Translations under genes and position numbers: made by a program
Part shown: positions 10,661 through 20,466 of the stretch, one piece after another
How positions within the stretch are numbered: the stretch's first letter is position 1
Layout: the number at the start of each line of letters is the position of its first letter
Notes under the pieces: model-generated
Databases searched by the model: none
Seen by the model: only the letters and a program-made list of their open reading frames with translations
Told to the model about the DNA's origin: nothing
Assembly: GCA_033439255.1 (NCBI GenBank)
Contig: CM065878.1
Location: 1,240,001-1,304,000 of the forward strand
DNA from: Hericium rajendrae
Taxonomy: Eukaryota > Basidiomycota > Agaricomycetes > Russulales > Hericiaceae
Direction: 5' to 3'
Length of the DNA: 64,000 nucleotides

Positions 10661-10734
10661 GAGTCTCGCTCGTTATTACGAGCGAGACTCTGATATTAGC
10701 ATAGTAGAATGAAGGTAAAGACTTCACCACTCAC
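10661..10734 (-). other. Hairpin plus intron-like module, copy D
   Basis: Minus strand: donor GTGAGT at 10734, branch-like GCTAAT, acceptor CAG ending at 10690 (45 nt). The perfect hairpin at 10661-10690 has a 12-nt stem beginning GAGTCTCGCTCG and a 6-nt loop. It belongs to the outer hAT-like element and occupies the same relative place as copy C in the inner one. Confidence 0.7.
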
Positions 10735-11057
10735 CTGAAGCACCGACCCATTGCTCATGACTTCATTCCTGCGCGTCCTCAAGCTTGGTAGCCTAGCGCA
10801 GGCCAATTATGAAAAGTGAGAAAGTCATGGTGGCAGGGCGATGAGGAAAGTGAGACTGACCTGCAGGTAACCCGTGGCGTCGCAGGTACCTGACCTGCAG
10901 CTCTGGATCACCCGGTGGCGCGAACCTGTCCGGATCCAGGTCCGACCTCGGGCCAGGCCAATGACCCGCGGGTTCGGATCCGAGTCACCCGCGAGTGCAC
11001 TCGTGTCGAACCCTAGCTCAAGGTCACCGATTTATTATTATTATCTGCCAGTGACAT

Positions 11058-12444
11058 GTACACCGCCAGCCCATCGATTGAGTGCAGCCACAAATATTTC
11101 GGATCAGCGATAGCTGCAGATTAGATCAGTCGCTGCTTCAAATTTGTATCGTGTAAAATCATGAGTCCGGCCGATCGAGTGGAGGCTTGAATCCACATTT
11201 GCATGAACCACGATTCCTGCTGTATTGTGAGTAACCACGGATCCATACTCGTGAAGTTCACAGATGCGTCTTCGACACACAGCGACAGTGGCGGCACCTT
11301 GCAAGCAGTGTAAGTTCCTCAGGCATCAGCCTGAAGCATCTTCAAAGCATAAGTGAACAGGTACGTATATGTCTTGTCCTACTTGCTTTGAATCATAGAC
11401 GAATACTGCGACACATCCAGCCCTGCAATCGTCGTGCGCGCCGTTCTGACAGAGACTAATCTGGTCGTGAGGTTCACTACAACGCTGCATGGAAGTTCGA
11501 CAAGCACGATGACGACTCGAGGTATCGGAGCTGTATCATTAACATTTCGTGCAGCAACGACCTTCGCTGTTGGAAAAGATACCTCCAAAATGAGGTGGTC
11601 AACACAGCAACAGACGCCGTGCTCGGCTCGCCTGCGACGGCCGCGCAGTTGCAGACCACGGACGGGCGGCTCATCCAGAATGCGAACGACATGATGCTGC
11701 TGTATGCCATACTCGAACTGCTGCGAACAGCATGATCATGAAGCTCGAGATGAGCTGGTCGACGGAGCCCACGTCGGGCGACGCCACGGGAACGTTCGCA
11801 GGGAAGTGTCATAGCTTATCCACCCAATCCGCTGCAGTCTACACCCGCGTGAGCAGTCGGACCTCGCCATCCTCTACCATGCTCATACTCGACCTGCACA
11901 CGTCTGAACACTGCGAGACGCTGCTCAAGATCATGCTGCACAACCTGCATCACGTCCAGCGTATCCTCTTCCATGTGCTCTTCTCTCAGCCAGTTTTCAG
12001 GAGATGGAGACATATACCGTGCTCTTCGCCGTGCTCCTTTCGGCAGGCCCTCGTGGGTATTGCATTGCCGGCAATCTGCACCTGGCGTACTGAAGATGTT
12101 CGAGACAATTTTACAGGGCCTTAAGATTGGTCGAAGGTACAAATTATAAGACAGTTTGGTGTAATAGGTTATAGTGCTCGTCGGGTACCTAGTTCGATTC
12201 TTGTTGCACGCATGATGATTTATGTTGCATTTTTGTGGTTGGAGACTGTGAAATAGCGCGGACACTATCGGGCCGTGTGGACGGATTGCATGCTGCCACC
12301 GATCTCTCGATTATGAAAACCATGATTCTAATTTGAGGCTTTACTCGATCGGCCAGACTCATGGCTGCCGCAAATCCGGATCTCAGGTAACCGGAGATTA
12401 CGAAATATCAGGAGCAGCACACGATCCATGGGCTGGCGGTGTAC
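11058..12444. repeat. 1.4 kb segment bounded by diverged inverted repeats
   Basis: Sequence from 11058 rightwards (GTACACCGCCAGCCCAT) reappears inverted from 12444 leftwards and can be followed for about 120 nt, including a shared block ending GGCCGATCGAG. Identity is roughly two thirds by eye. The right arm abuts the ABCA N-terminal exon exactly where its coding match stops. It looks like an old terminal-inverted-repeat insertion. No target duplication is visible. Confidence 0.5.
11472..11735 (+). pseudogene. Unidentified ORF fragment inside the inverted-repeat segment
   Basis: An open frame of about 87 codons with ordinary protein composition, containing VHYNAAWKFDKHDDD, ISCSNDLRCWKRYLQ and IQNANDMMLLYAILELL before a TGA at 11733-11735. 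I do not recognise the family and see no start codon with good context; the upstream part needs an intron or frameshift. Downstream (to about 12124) another open stretch may belong to it. It could be the decayed cargo or transposase of the surrounding element. Confidence 0.35.
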
Positions 12445-12519
12445 CAATGGGTATTTTGACAGTACAATCCAGTTCTTCCAAAAGAGAACGCCGAACTGGC
12501 GAAAGAATAGAGATGCCAT
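12445..12519 (-). pseudogene. ABCA-type transporter, N-terminal exon
   Basis: The ATG at 12519 opens MASLFFRQFGVLFWKNW followed by IVLSKYPL, the cytosolic start and beginning of the first membrane helix typical of ABCA proteins. After KYPL the family match stops at the border of the inverted-repeat segment. About 35 residues of the first transmembrane helix, expected before YGIGSPVP (7554), are not found anywhere between. A GT follows the last codon (12444-12443), so a splice to 7554 is formally possible, but the product would lack that helix. Confidence 0.75.
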
Positions 12520-12905
12520 GCTCCTTCGCCTGTAGGATATGCAGGTATAAAGGTTGAGAGATGAAAACAGAATGTGTCACTGATATAACATGGCCGCTGT
12601 ACGTGACAACCGGACTGAAGCAGTCTTGGAATTCTACTTCAGCTGTGTCGATTTTGACATATGAGTCTAGTGTGAGAGTACACGCCAAATTGGCAACTCA
12701 TACCGCCGCCGACCGGCCATCTCGGCCTTCCGATGGAAGAAGGAGCACGTGAGTTAGGCGCGCATGTCATGTGGTCGCGACGCGCTGGTCTTTTTGGTAA
12801 ATTTCGGCAAGATCTTGAGGGTCTCTTCGCATGCTTCGAGCTTCATGTATCATGAAGACTCTAGATATTCAGAAATCAAAGAAATCAAACTAATATAGAC
12901 AGAAA
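12520..12905. other. Upstream region of the ABCA gene; no gene seen
   Basis: A minus-strand frame of 96 codons crosses part of this region but ends in the inverted-repeat arm and has no recognisable content. The region probably contains the former ABCA promoter; I see no clear TATA box. Confidence 0.4.
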
Positions 12906-13160
12906 ATGAGCGTTGATGGATACCTGTCTGATTTGGTACTCGGTCGATTTTCAACTGCTTGGGAGGCCGACGAACTCTTCCCCGGCATGTATAGCATGCC
13001 CATTGGCGTCGTTCCGAAACCGGACTCCGACAAGCTTCGCTTGATCACGAATCACAGTGCCGGGAAACTTGAATTCCATGATCCCAAAGCCCTCTTTCGA
13101 TGAGAAGGTCCATGTCGATAACGTGCAGGTGGCCGATAATCCCTTTCCCTGCCTACATCC
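12906..13160 (+). pseudogene. Retroelement reverse-transcriptase fragment
   Basis: Contains FPGMYSMPIGVVPKPDSDKL then RLITNHSAG in one frame and NLNSMIPKPSFDEKV in the next, matching the fingers region of agaricomycete reverse transcriptases (…MPIGVVPKPDSDKLRLI…HSAG..LNSMIP). A single frame change near 13060 separates the two parts. No catalytic YxDD motif, RNase H, integrase or long terminal repeat lies nearby, so this is a small relic. Confidence 0.65.
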
Positions 13161-13493
13161 ACGTCTTCTTCCCATCTCCAACGTGTACTTTTCTTACTTA
13201 TCACCTCTACCTTATCGAGCCACCTCACTTCCTCACTTAGCTATTAGGGATCGTTCTCTCAGCGGCACGATAACGCCATGTGTCCTCCTCGGGCCGCCCG
13301 TTTTCGCGCGTGTGCGGGGTGGCCGCGAACTCCCAGTATCTGCAAGCTCGTTGCCAGCTGGCATAGCTGATAGACGAGTTGACGAAACTATCACAGACTG
13401 GGATACACACAAATCACTACAACAAGGGACATAACGTACACACCAGTCATCTGAAAACCTTCACAGACGATTCTTTGAACAGCCAGCTTGTAG
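13161..13493. other. No gene recognised
   Basis: Sequence between the retroelement relic and the stop codon of the flavin-binding protein gene. I see no domain, RNA gene or clear repeat in it. Confidence 0.4.
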
Positions 13494-14264
13494 TCAGGGC
13501 CCAACCACCACCTCCTTCCATACCCCTCCCTCCCTCCAAAACTTCGTCCTGCGGTTTGGCACCATCCCGAGCTCCAGCCAATCCACTCCCACTGGCTCAA
13601 TCACCAGCAATGCGAAATTCTTCAACGCTTCCTGCACATCCTTCTTCTCCTCTTCCGTCTTCACCTCCGAAAGATTCGGTAGCTTATGCGGATACTCCGT
13701 CTTCAACGCCGCATATCCGCCCTCCAACGGCGCACCAGGCTGCGGCCCGTGGAACGACGAGCGCAGCGCCGGCCCGACCGCGTCGAACAGCTCCGTGCGC
13801 TTCGCCGCCCAGTCGAACGACGCATCCGCATCGAGCGCGGCCAGACCGGGGCAGTCGGCCTTCGCGGCGTCGCGCACGCCGAGCACCTCGCCGCCGCTGG
13901 GCGGGACGAGGCGCGCGGCGCCCGTGATGCAGAACTGGTCGGCGGAGCCCTCGATCCACCACGTGAGCTCGACGGCGGGGTCGTTCGCGATCTGCGCCGC
14001 CTTTGCGGAGCGGATGTCGGTTGTGGTGAGCATGAGCGGGTGGGCGGGCGCGGTGGGCGGGATGAGGAATTCCCGGTGGACGAGCGTGCGGACGTGCGGC
14101 TTGTGGGCGGCGTCGACGGTCGCGAGTTGGTAGACTGTTGCGACGGCGTGAAGATGGTTCGTTCAGAGGCTCATGTGAGCTAGGAGGTACGTACAGGAAG
14201 ATTTCTTTGTTTCATTTAGGATCTTTGATAGGTCTGTGTACCAGCGGGGTGCAGAGGATGACAT
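13494..14264 (-). CDS. Pyridoxamine 5'-phosphate oxidase-like (PPOX, Alr4036-type) flavin-binding protein
   Basis: Two exons: ATG at 14264 to 14195, intron 14194-14135 (60 nt, GTACGT to ACAG), then 14134-13494. The protein starts MSSSAPRWYTDLSKILNE and continues YQLATVDAAHKPHVRTLVHR, the first beta strands of the split-barrel FMN-binding fold. TDIRSAKAAQIANDP, VELTWWIEGSADQFCITG and, near the C-terminus, VIEPVGVDWLELG follow. The C-terminal part is the fungal Alr4036-type arrangement. About 236 residues, usual for the family. Likely a soluble FMN-dependent oxidoreductase or flavin-binding protein; the substrate is unknown. The second exon is notably GC-rich. The family call is good, the reaction is not established. 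Confidence 0.85.
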
Positions 14265-14630
14265 CGTGATAGTTATCTTCTCGTGGTTGTGCTTGCAGAT
14301 AGAGACGTTGGATGTGTTCTATGAAGTCAACTGTTACTTCAGACCACGTCCTTTATATTGCTACTTGCATTCCACAACGAATCGATGACGTCAGACGTCG
14401 TGATGCCCAATCTGTACAAAACGAAGGAAAACAGCGGGAAAACAGCGCGATACGTTTTGTGTCAATATGATGTTACTTATGTACAGAAGGACGTGCAGAA
14501 CAGAAAACATCGACAGCAGGAGTAGTACAGACCAGAAACCGAAGAACAAAACCAGCATCATCCGAGGCGGTCGGCAGTCCACGAGAGGGCATCACAGACC
14601 AACCTGCCCGCTGATAGGCATTTAACATTT
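14265..14630. other. Intergenic, no gene seen
   Basis: Lies between the start of the PPOX gene and the stop of the acidic protein gene, both read on the minus strand. It would hold the PPOX promoter. No RNA gene or repeat noticed. Confidence 0.4.
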
Positions 14631-15278
14631 CTACGCCTTTACCTTCTTTGCGCCTTGCTCGGCATTATCATTAACGCCATGCTCATCTTCCTTTTCATCT
14701 CTTGTACGTTTCTCACCAGCCACGGCCTTGGCAGCGGGCATGGTGCCGTTACCATTAGCATGCGGTTTTGCGGCGGCGTCTTCCCCTTCCTCCTTGTATT
14801 CGTCTTCCTCTTCTTCCTCTTCTTCTTCCTCAGCCTGTGGTAAGAACATGAGCGACATTAAGTAGAAGAGAGAGAGGAACGCACGCCTTCGCCGCCAAGA
14901 AGAAGTGCTGTCAGGCTTGGTTTCTGCAAACACCAGTCAAGCTTTCTGTATGAAGTAAGGTCAAAGTACTCACCTCCTCCTCAACTTCCTCCTCCTCCTC
15001 CTCCTCCTCCTCCTCCGTGTCGTCTTCAAACCCGCCAGTTTCTTCCTCTTCCTCGTTCTGTGAACAGGCCGCCGCGCATGAGCCTTATTCGACTAGCCCC
15101 CCCGTCCAGCCTTAGAACACACCTCAACGTTATCGTACTCGTCGCTCTCCTCACCTCCGTTCCCTGCCGCTTTCTCGGGAGCTAGCTTCTCCGCGATCTC
15201 CGCCGTCATCTTCGTCGCATCTCCGTCCACCGCAGCGGCTGTGGCGAGCGCGTCCCTCACCTGCTTCGGGTCGGCCAT
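14631..15278 (-). CDS. Small highly acidic protein, probably nuclear
   Basis: ATG at 15278 (MADPKQVRDALATAAAVDG). Joining four exons by GT-AG introns gives a protein of about 160 residues: an N-terminal helical part, an Asp/Glu tract (NEEEEETGGFEDD, then runs of Glu), the short hydrophobic motif PSLTALLLGG, a second Glu tract, and a C-terminus with GEKRTRDEKEDEHG and AKKVKA, a likely nuclear localisation signal. The layout resembles prothymosin-like or histone-chaperone acidic proteins, but I do not recognise a defined family. The third intron could use a different GT, so the sequence around LLLGGEGAEE is provisional. GAG/GAA codon runs make the middle exons repeat-like. Confidence 0.65.
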
Positions 15279-16945
15279 CGCGAATGAAAGGTTTAAATTA
15301 CAACTTGGGGCGGGGGATATAAAAAGAGATAAATATGAAGGCGGAGGGAGTAGCGCGGTGGTGTTGTGGCCAGCAGTGACGGTTCAAAGTCGCAGGGGCT
15401 AAGATAAGACTGGCCCCGCGTCTGTAGGCGAACTGCCAGTGGCTCTCCGCCGAGCGGGGGATGTTCGAATGATCGAGTCTGGGGAAGGTACCTCCGTCAT
15501 AGACCGAGTCATGGACCTGGTCCCTGGGTCGAGGACAATCTAATGACTCATGAGTAAGCACTTTTCAGTCATCGCCCAGAGGCTTCAAACAGTGACTGCA
15601 GCTTCGCGTGTCTGAAGTCGAGCACAACGATGAGGTTCCACGGAATATTCATGCACCTCGGGGAACCATCAGATAGTATTATGACAAGGCATGCTGTATA
15701 GAAGATGGAGAAAACCATAGATACTACAAATATCAACCGACTACTCCCGCAAATCAGTGCAACGCCACACCAGACCTGATCACCCTTATCCACCAGGAGG
15801 TACAGTCGGGGACATATATGTGTGCCGGCTCACCTTGGTGTCGGGTGCATGCTGCCGCAGGATCGCAGCTGCAGGGATACATGAACGTCAAGAAATAGAG
15901 TAGGATCTTGGGCAAAAAGCTCCATGGGCCCCAGGCAGGAACGAAGAAACGCGAGAAGGTTGAGGTAGATAGAAGACAATGAAGACGGGCCTCGAGATGT
16001 ACATACAGAGAAGCTGTCCTCTGTAAAATCTTCGCCTAAAAGTGAAAGAGGATGATGCGAAGGGAGGAAGGCGTGGCAAACACACGGCAGTTCCTGAGGA
16101 GCGCATTGCGACTAAGAAGGCCGTTGCAGTCGGCAATGCCGATGTGAAGGGCGATGCGATACAACAAGTTTTAAACTTGGCAAGATCTGGGAGGTGAAGT
16201 GGTTCCCGTTCCGAGGATAACGTCAGACTGCTTCCTTATATAAAGGTCCAGTCCAAAATCATGTCCTACATCTTGTCATGCCTCCTCCAGTAATGACGGA
16301 CACACCAGCATTTCCAGACCCCGGTGCGTCATGTTAAAGACGACAATGCTGCGCATGACTACGCAGCGCTCAGCCGGCAGCTTGTTGCCATTCTAGTTCA
16401 ATGGGTCGTCATGACACGAACTTCACGCAGCCGTAATTGCACCAAAGATTCACCCACCATCGTGTTCCAGACTGTGATCCCCCTTATTCCTGGCCTTCTC
16501 TACATCCATGCACCGCTGTTGGTCCTGGTCGATGACGACGGCGTCAATGAGAGAGGAGAGATGGATGTTCGGAATTGGGGCGGAGGGCTTACATACTGGA
16601 GTGTACGCATCGATATCTACGCGCCGACTTCGGCGGCGGGTTCGAGTGACCGCGTCTCCATCTTCCTGCTCCACGGTCCACCTCCCCCATTTCGACCTGC
16701 TCGTCGAGATTTATCTTCTTAAAACCAATCTGCTTGCTTGCAGAACTACTCTTATTCATATCGACCTTCCGTATCCTTGTTTTTCCTATCCCAGCAGCCA
16801 TAAACATTGACGTGTCTGTCGCCCACGCGCTCTCAGGAGATTAACTCCCTGACGACTTGCCGAGGATCCATCGAGACACCAGCGTATCCCACCAAGCTTT
16901 CGATACTTTGTCGGCACTTGGTTTGGGACAGAGCAAGTCGGGCTT
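15279..16945. other. Unresolved region; possible membrane-protein fragment and small transcript
   Basis: On the minus strand, 15793-15569 encodes hydrophobic sequence (GVALICGSSRLIFVVSMVFS, then IFYTACLVIIL) preceded by an acceptor-like CAG, which looks like one exon of a multi-span membrane protein; upstream pieces to about 16136 may belong but do not join cleanly. On the plus strand a TATATAAA-like box at 16233-16241 precedes an ATG at 16278 (MPPPVMTDTPAFPDP) with plausible 40-45-nt introns downstream. No known domain appears in either. I regard both as weak. Confidence 0.3.
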
Positions 16946-19900
16946 ATGGCGCCTGGTTTTCTGGCAAAATTAGTGAAGCATCCTCGCGATCACAATCATT
17001 CACGGGACAATAGTTCTGCGTCCACGGCATCTTCAGCGGATCTTGCTCGCGCCCGCGTTCTCTCCTCACCCGGGCCACCACCCAGCATCAATGTACACAA
17101 ATTGACAAGCGAGGTTGCTGAGCGCAGAAGCCACGATGCACAGAGGTCGTCGCCTAATAGCTCCATCCGCTCCGGTTCGACACAGCCAAGTGTGACGGTC
17201 ATCCCCCCATCTCCTCAGAGCCACGCTGGCTCATTTCCCAACTCGCGCGAACCCAGCGTCAACGAGCCTGCAGAGGACGGCTCAAAACGTAGCCGTCGTC
17301 CATCGAAAATATCCCTGAACGGCACATCGAGTACTGACGAGTCTGGTCTTCCGACGCCGACGCCAGGTCATCCGAACACACTAGGTGTATCCGAGACCGG
17401 AGGCAAGCGTCCACTCACCCCGTCCTCGTCCACAGGCAACCTCCGTGCACTCATCCGCCGTCGTTCCGGGTCTCGAGAGTCGTCTCCGCAGTCAGACATA
17501 CGCCGGACATCATCAGCTATGCTACAAAAACAATCCGATCGCCCACCTCTTCCTCCGCCTCCGCCCCCACCCGCTACCGCATCCTCCACTCAGCAGTCCT
17601 CTACACGGGCCCGCGCTGCTACATCTCCCGCTTCCCAACAACCGCTAAATGGTCAGATTCGTCAGCAGCCTTCCGAAACAATGGACACCCCTAATGGCAG
17701 CGCGGCACCGACCGTCTACACCGACCCACCCAACATTGTTGATTCCCCTACCAACCTCCCTCCCGATTACATCGAGTCCTCACCAACTACATCTCCTATC
17801 CAGCTCACGCCTACACAGTCATACCCATTCGGCTCCGGCCCTGCTCTTCTCTCACCATCAGGTCAAGGACGGGACTCTGACGCCGCGTCCGTGAACTCGA
17901 CCGCCAGCACGCGCAAGCATCGGCCCTGGTCCAAGGGCACGGCCAGCAAAGACGCTCCTGTCTCGCCGAAACGCAAACCAAGCAACTTGGCATCTGCACT
18001 CGCTGGCGCGGGCATGGCCATGGCCAGTCCTGGGTCGTCGAATCACACGTCGCCGCCACCGTCGCCGCCGGCCCGCAATAGCGTTCAGATCGCAGGTCGG
18101 ACAGGCTCGGTGGGCTCCGCATACCGCGGCAGGTCGCCAGCGCTGGGCGGGTCGCACATGTCGCGCGGGTCGATCGACGGCGTGACGTCATCGTCGCCGT
18201 CGCACACCCGCCATGGCTCGCTTGCGGTCCCGCAGGATGGTGTCGACGACGCGGGGTCGGTGTATCTTTCGTCGGCGGGCTCGGATGACGAGGAAGACAG
18301 CGATGATGAGGCATTGCTGAACGACTTGAGTGCGAATGATATACCCGTGACGGGCTTCGCGGTGGCGAGTAATAAACGGAATGCCGACTTCCACGACCTC
18401 TTCCCGGCGGTTCCAGAAGGCGATTATTTGATCGAAGGTGCGTTCTTCATGCTGTCATAGAAGCGAGTTATGGTATTGACCATGCTCTCGATCAGATTAT
18501 GGCTGCGCACTTCAACGTGAGATCCTTATACAGGGACGCATCTACATCTCAGAGAACCACATATGCTTTCACGCCAACATTTTTGGTTGGATCACAGATG
18601 TACGGATGTTCATACCTGCTTTGCGATCACAGATCTCACACGACGATTTCTCGTTTCTTTAGCTCATCATCCCCATTTACGAGATCATGTCATTAGAGAA
18701 GAAAATGACTGCGTTCGTCATTCCGAATGCCCTGCAAATCACGACACGTGCTGCGAAGTATACGTTCGCATCCTTCCTGGCGCGCGATACCGTGTACGAC
18801 GTCATCTACAACATCTGGCGCCTCGCACGCCCCGAAGATGGGTCGCTCGGTTCAATCCCAGGAATACATGAAGATGGCCAGGGGACTATACCTGGCGCCA
18901 TAGCTGCCATACCGGATGGTACTGCTGCTGCCGTGCCAGTTAAGAAGGCTACGCAGTGCGCCTGTGGCAAGGAAGGTGGTCACTTGTCGGAGGTGGCAAT
19001 GGAAGCCATTTATCCCGGGACGCCGGAGAGGATTTACAATCTTATGTTCGCCAGTGGGTTTATCAAGGATTTCATGAGGGTTGACCAGAAACTTGATGGT
19101 GAGATCGTTTCTTATTCCTGGAACATTGCATTGACCTTGGCGCGCAGACATTCAGATATCCGACTGGGTGCCGATGTCCCCCGACAATCCGAAATGCTTG
19201 ACACGCAACATGTCGTACATCAAGCCTTTGACAGGCAGCATTGGTCCGAGGCAGACGAAGTGTGAGATCAAGGATGAGACCCTTCATTGTGATTATGACG
19301 ATTACGTCACGACCTTGACGACGACTCGGACGCCCGATGTCCCCAGTGGTGGTGTCTTCGCTGTCAAGACGCGCACATGCGTAATGTGGGCGAGTGCGGT
19401 GTCGACGAGGGTCATTGTTACGACCCAGGTTGACTGGACCGGCAGGAGCTTTATCAAGGGTGAGTCTTTAGTTAATTTTGTTGGTCTGGCATTGACCACT
19501 TCATAGGTATCATTGAAAATCGGCCATCGATGGTCAGAAAACATATCACAATGAACTCGATAAGGCGATGCGCGAATACATCCGCGAGCACCAGTCCGAG
19601 TTTATCCCTGCTGGTGTCGACCCCGCCGTCGTCGAGGAAGAAGTGCAAGGCCCCAACTTCCGCCACGACCACGCCGCAATTGGAACAGAAGCCGCTCAGT
19701 GAAGACGAGGCACGAATTGCGCGCGAGAAGGAGCGCAACCAGCGCGGCCTGCAATGGGCGTACGACACGTTCGAGGGCGCGTACGGCGTCGCGAAGCAGT
19801 CCACGAACGGCGCGCTCGAGCTCGTGCGCGACGCGTGGGACCAGTCGAGCTCGTCGACGATCCTGTACTTCATCATCACGTTCCTCGTGATCAGCAACAT

Positions 19901-20180
19901 CTGGACGCTGATGATCGTCGGCCGGCGCGAGGACATCGGGCGCCGCAAGGAGATCCGCAAGATGGAGGAGCGCGAGAAGTGGGTCGAGGGCATCGTCACG
20001 ACGCTCTGGGACGAGCTCGCCGCGGGCAAGCTCCCGCACGGCGCGCCGCAGGTGCAGATGCCCCCGGCGGCGCGCCCCGACGGCAGCTGGCGATCGGAGG
20101 TGGCGGATATCAATAAGGTACTGGATGCCATTGAGGAGCGTGTTTCCGGTATACGCAGCGGCCTCAAGGACTTGGATTAG
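16946..20180 (+). CDS. GRAM-VASt domain membrane protein (Lam/Ltc/Ysp-type sterol transfer protein)
   Basis: The ATG at 16946 (MAPGFLAKLVKHPRDHNHS) opens a long Ser/Pro-rich disordered half (about 470 residues). The GRAM domain follows (DFHDLFPAVPEGDYLIE, then ILIQGRIYISENHICFHANI, 18380-18830), then the VASt domain (about 18985-19640; IYPGTPERIYNLMFASGF, DIQISDWVPMSPDN, RNMSYIKPLTGSIGP). A coiled stretch and one transmembrane helix (STILYFIITFLVISNIWTLM, about 19855-19910) come before a cytosolic tail. The family sits in the ER at contact sites and moves ergosterol to the plasma membrane or mitochondria. Introns at 18440, 18590, 19103, 19459 and 19650 are supported by frame continuity. After the intron ending at 19506 the frame is short by one base near 19515: either a real frameshift, which would remove the membrane anchor, or a base error. 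Confidence 0.85.
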
Positions 20181-20466
20181 TTTATCAACAATTTATCCTT
20201 TGCTTTGCTCGTTGATAATAAGGTTTATCTTGTACGGAATATTGCTCATTGCCACATATCGATTTGCTTTCTTGGGTTACCTCTCCTCGTGATCCCCGCT
20301 GGTTACCTACCTTCTTACGCCGTGCTCTGTACGCATTATTATGCTTTCTTATGCTGGTCAATGATCAGTGCTTCTGTCGACTCTGGTGCTGCATTATAGA
20401 CACGTTACAAATACGAGATTTCCCGACACAATGTGGTATTAACAATACTTTATTAGTTGGGAACTT
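20181..20466. other. Convergent 3' region
   Basis: The GRAM-VASt gene ends at 20180 and the kinase gene ends at about 20467 on the other strand. No gene seen; probably both 3' untranslated regions. Confidence 0.5.

Larger units (their letters stand above)
7581..11015. mobile_element. Outer hAT-like non-autonomous element (interrupted by an inner copy)
   Basis: Both ends carry the same 17-bp terminal inverted repeat, TAGGGTTCGACACGAGT, at 7581 and, inverted, at 11015. Subterminal regions are rich in repeated ACCCGC, CCGGATC and CCAGGTC motifs, as expected of transposase binding regions. Internally there is an AT-rich stretch, a G-rich stretch and module D. No transposase is present. The left flank (TGTCAAAT) and right flank (GCTCAAGG) share only the central TCAA, so no intact target duplication is seen. 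The element is split at 8450/10256 by the inner element; without it the length is about 1.64 kb. Assignment to hAT rests on the inner copy. Confidence 0.75.

Noticed and set aside
7573-11023. 8-bp target duplication for the outer hAT-like element
   Set aside because: Flanks TGTCAAAT and GCTCAAGG agree only in TCAA; not claimed.
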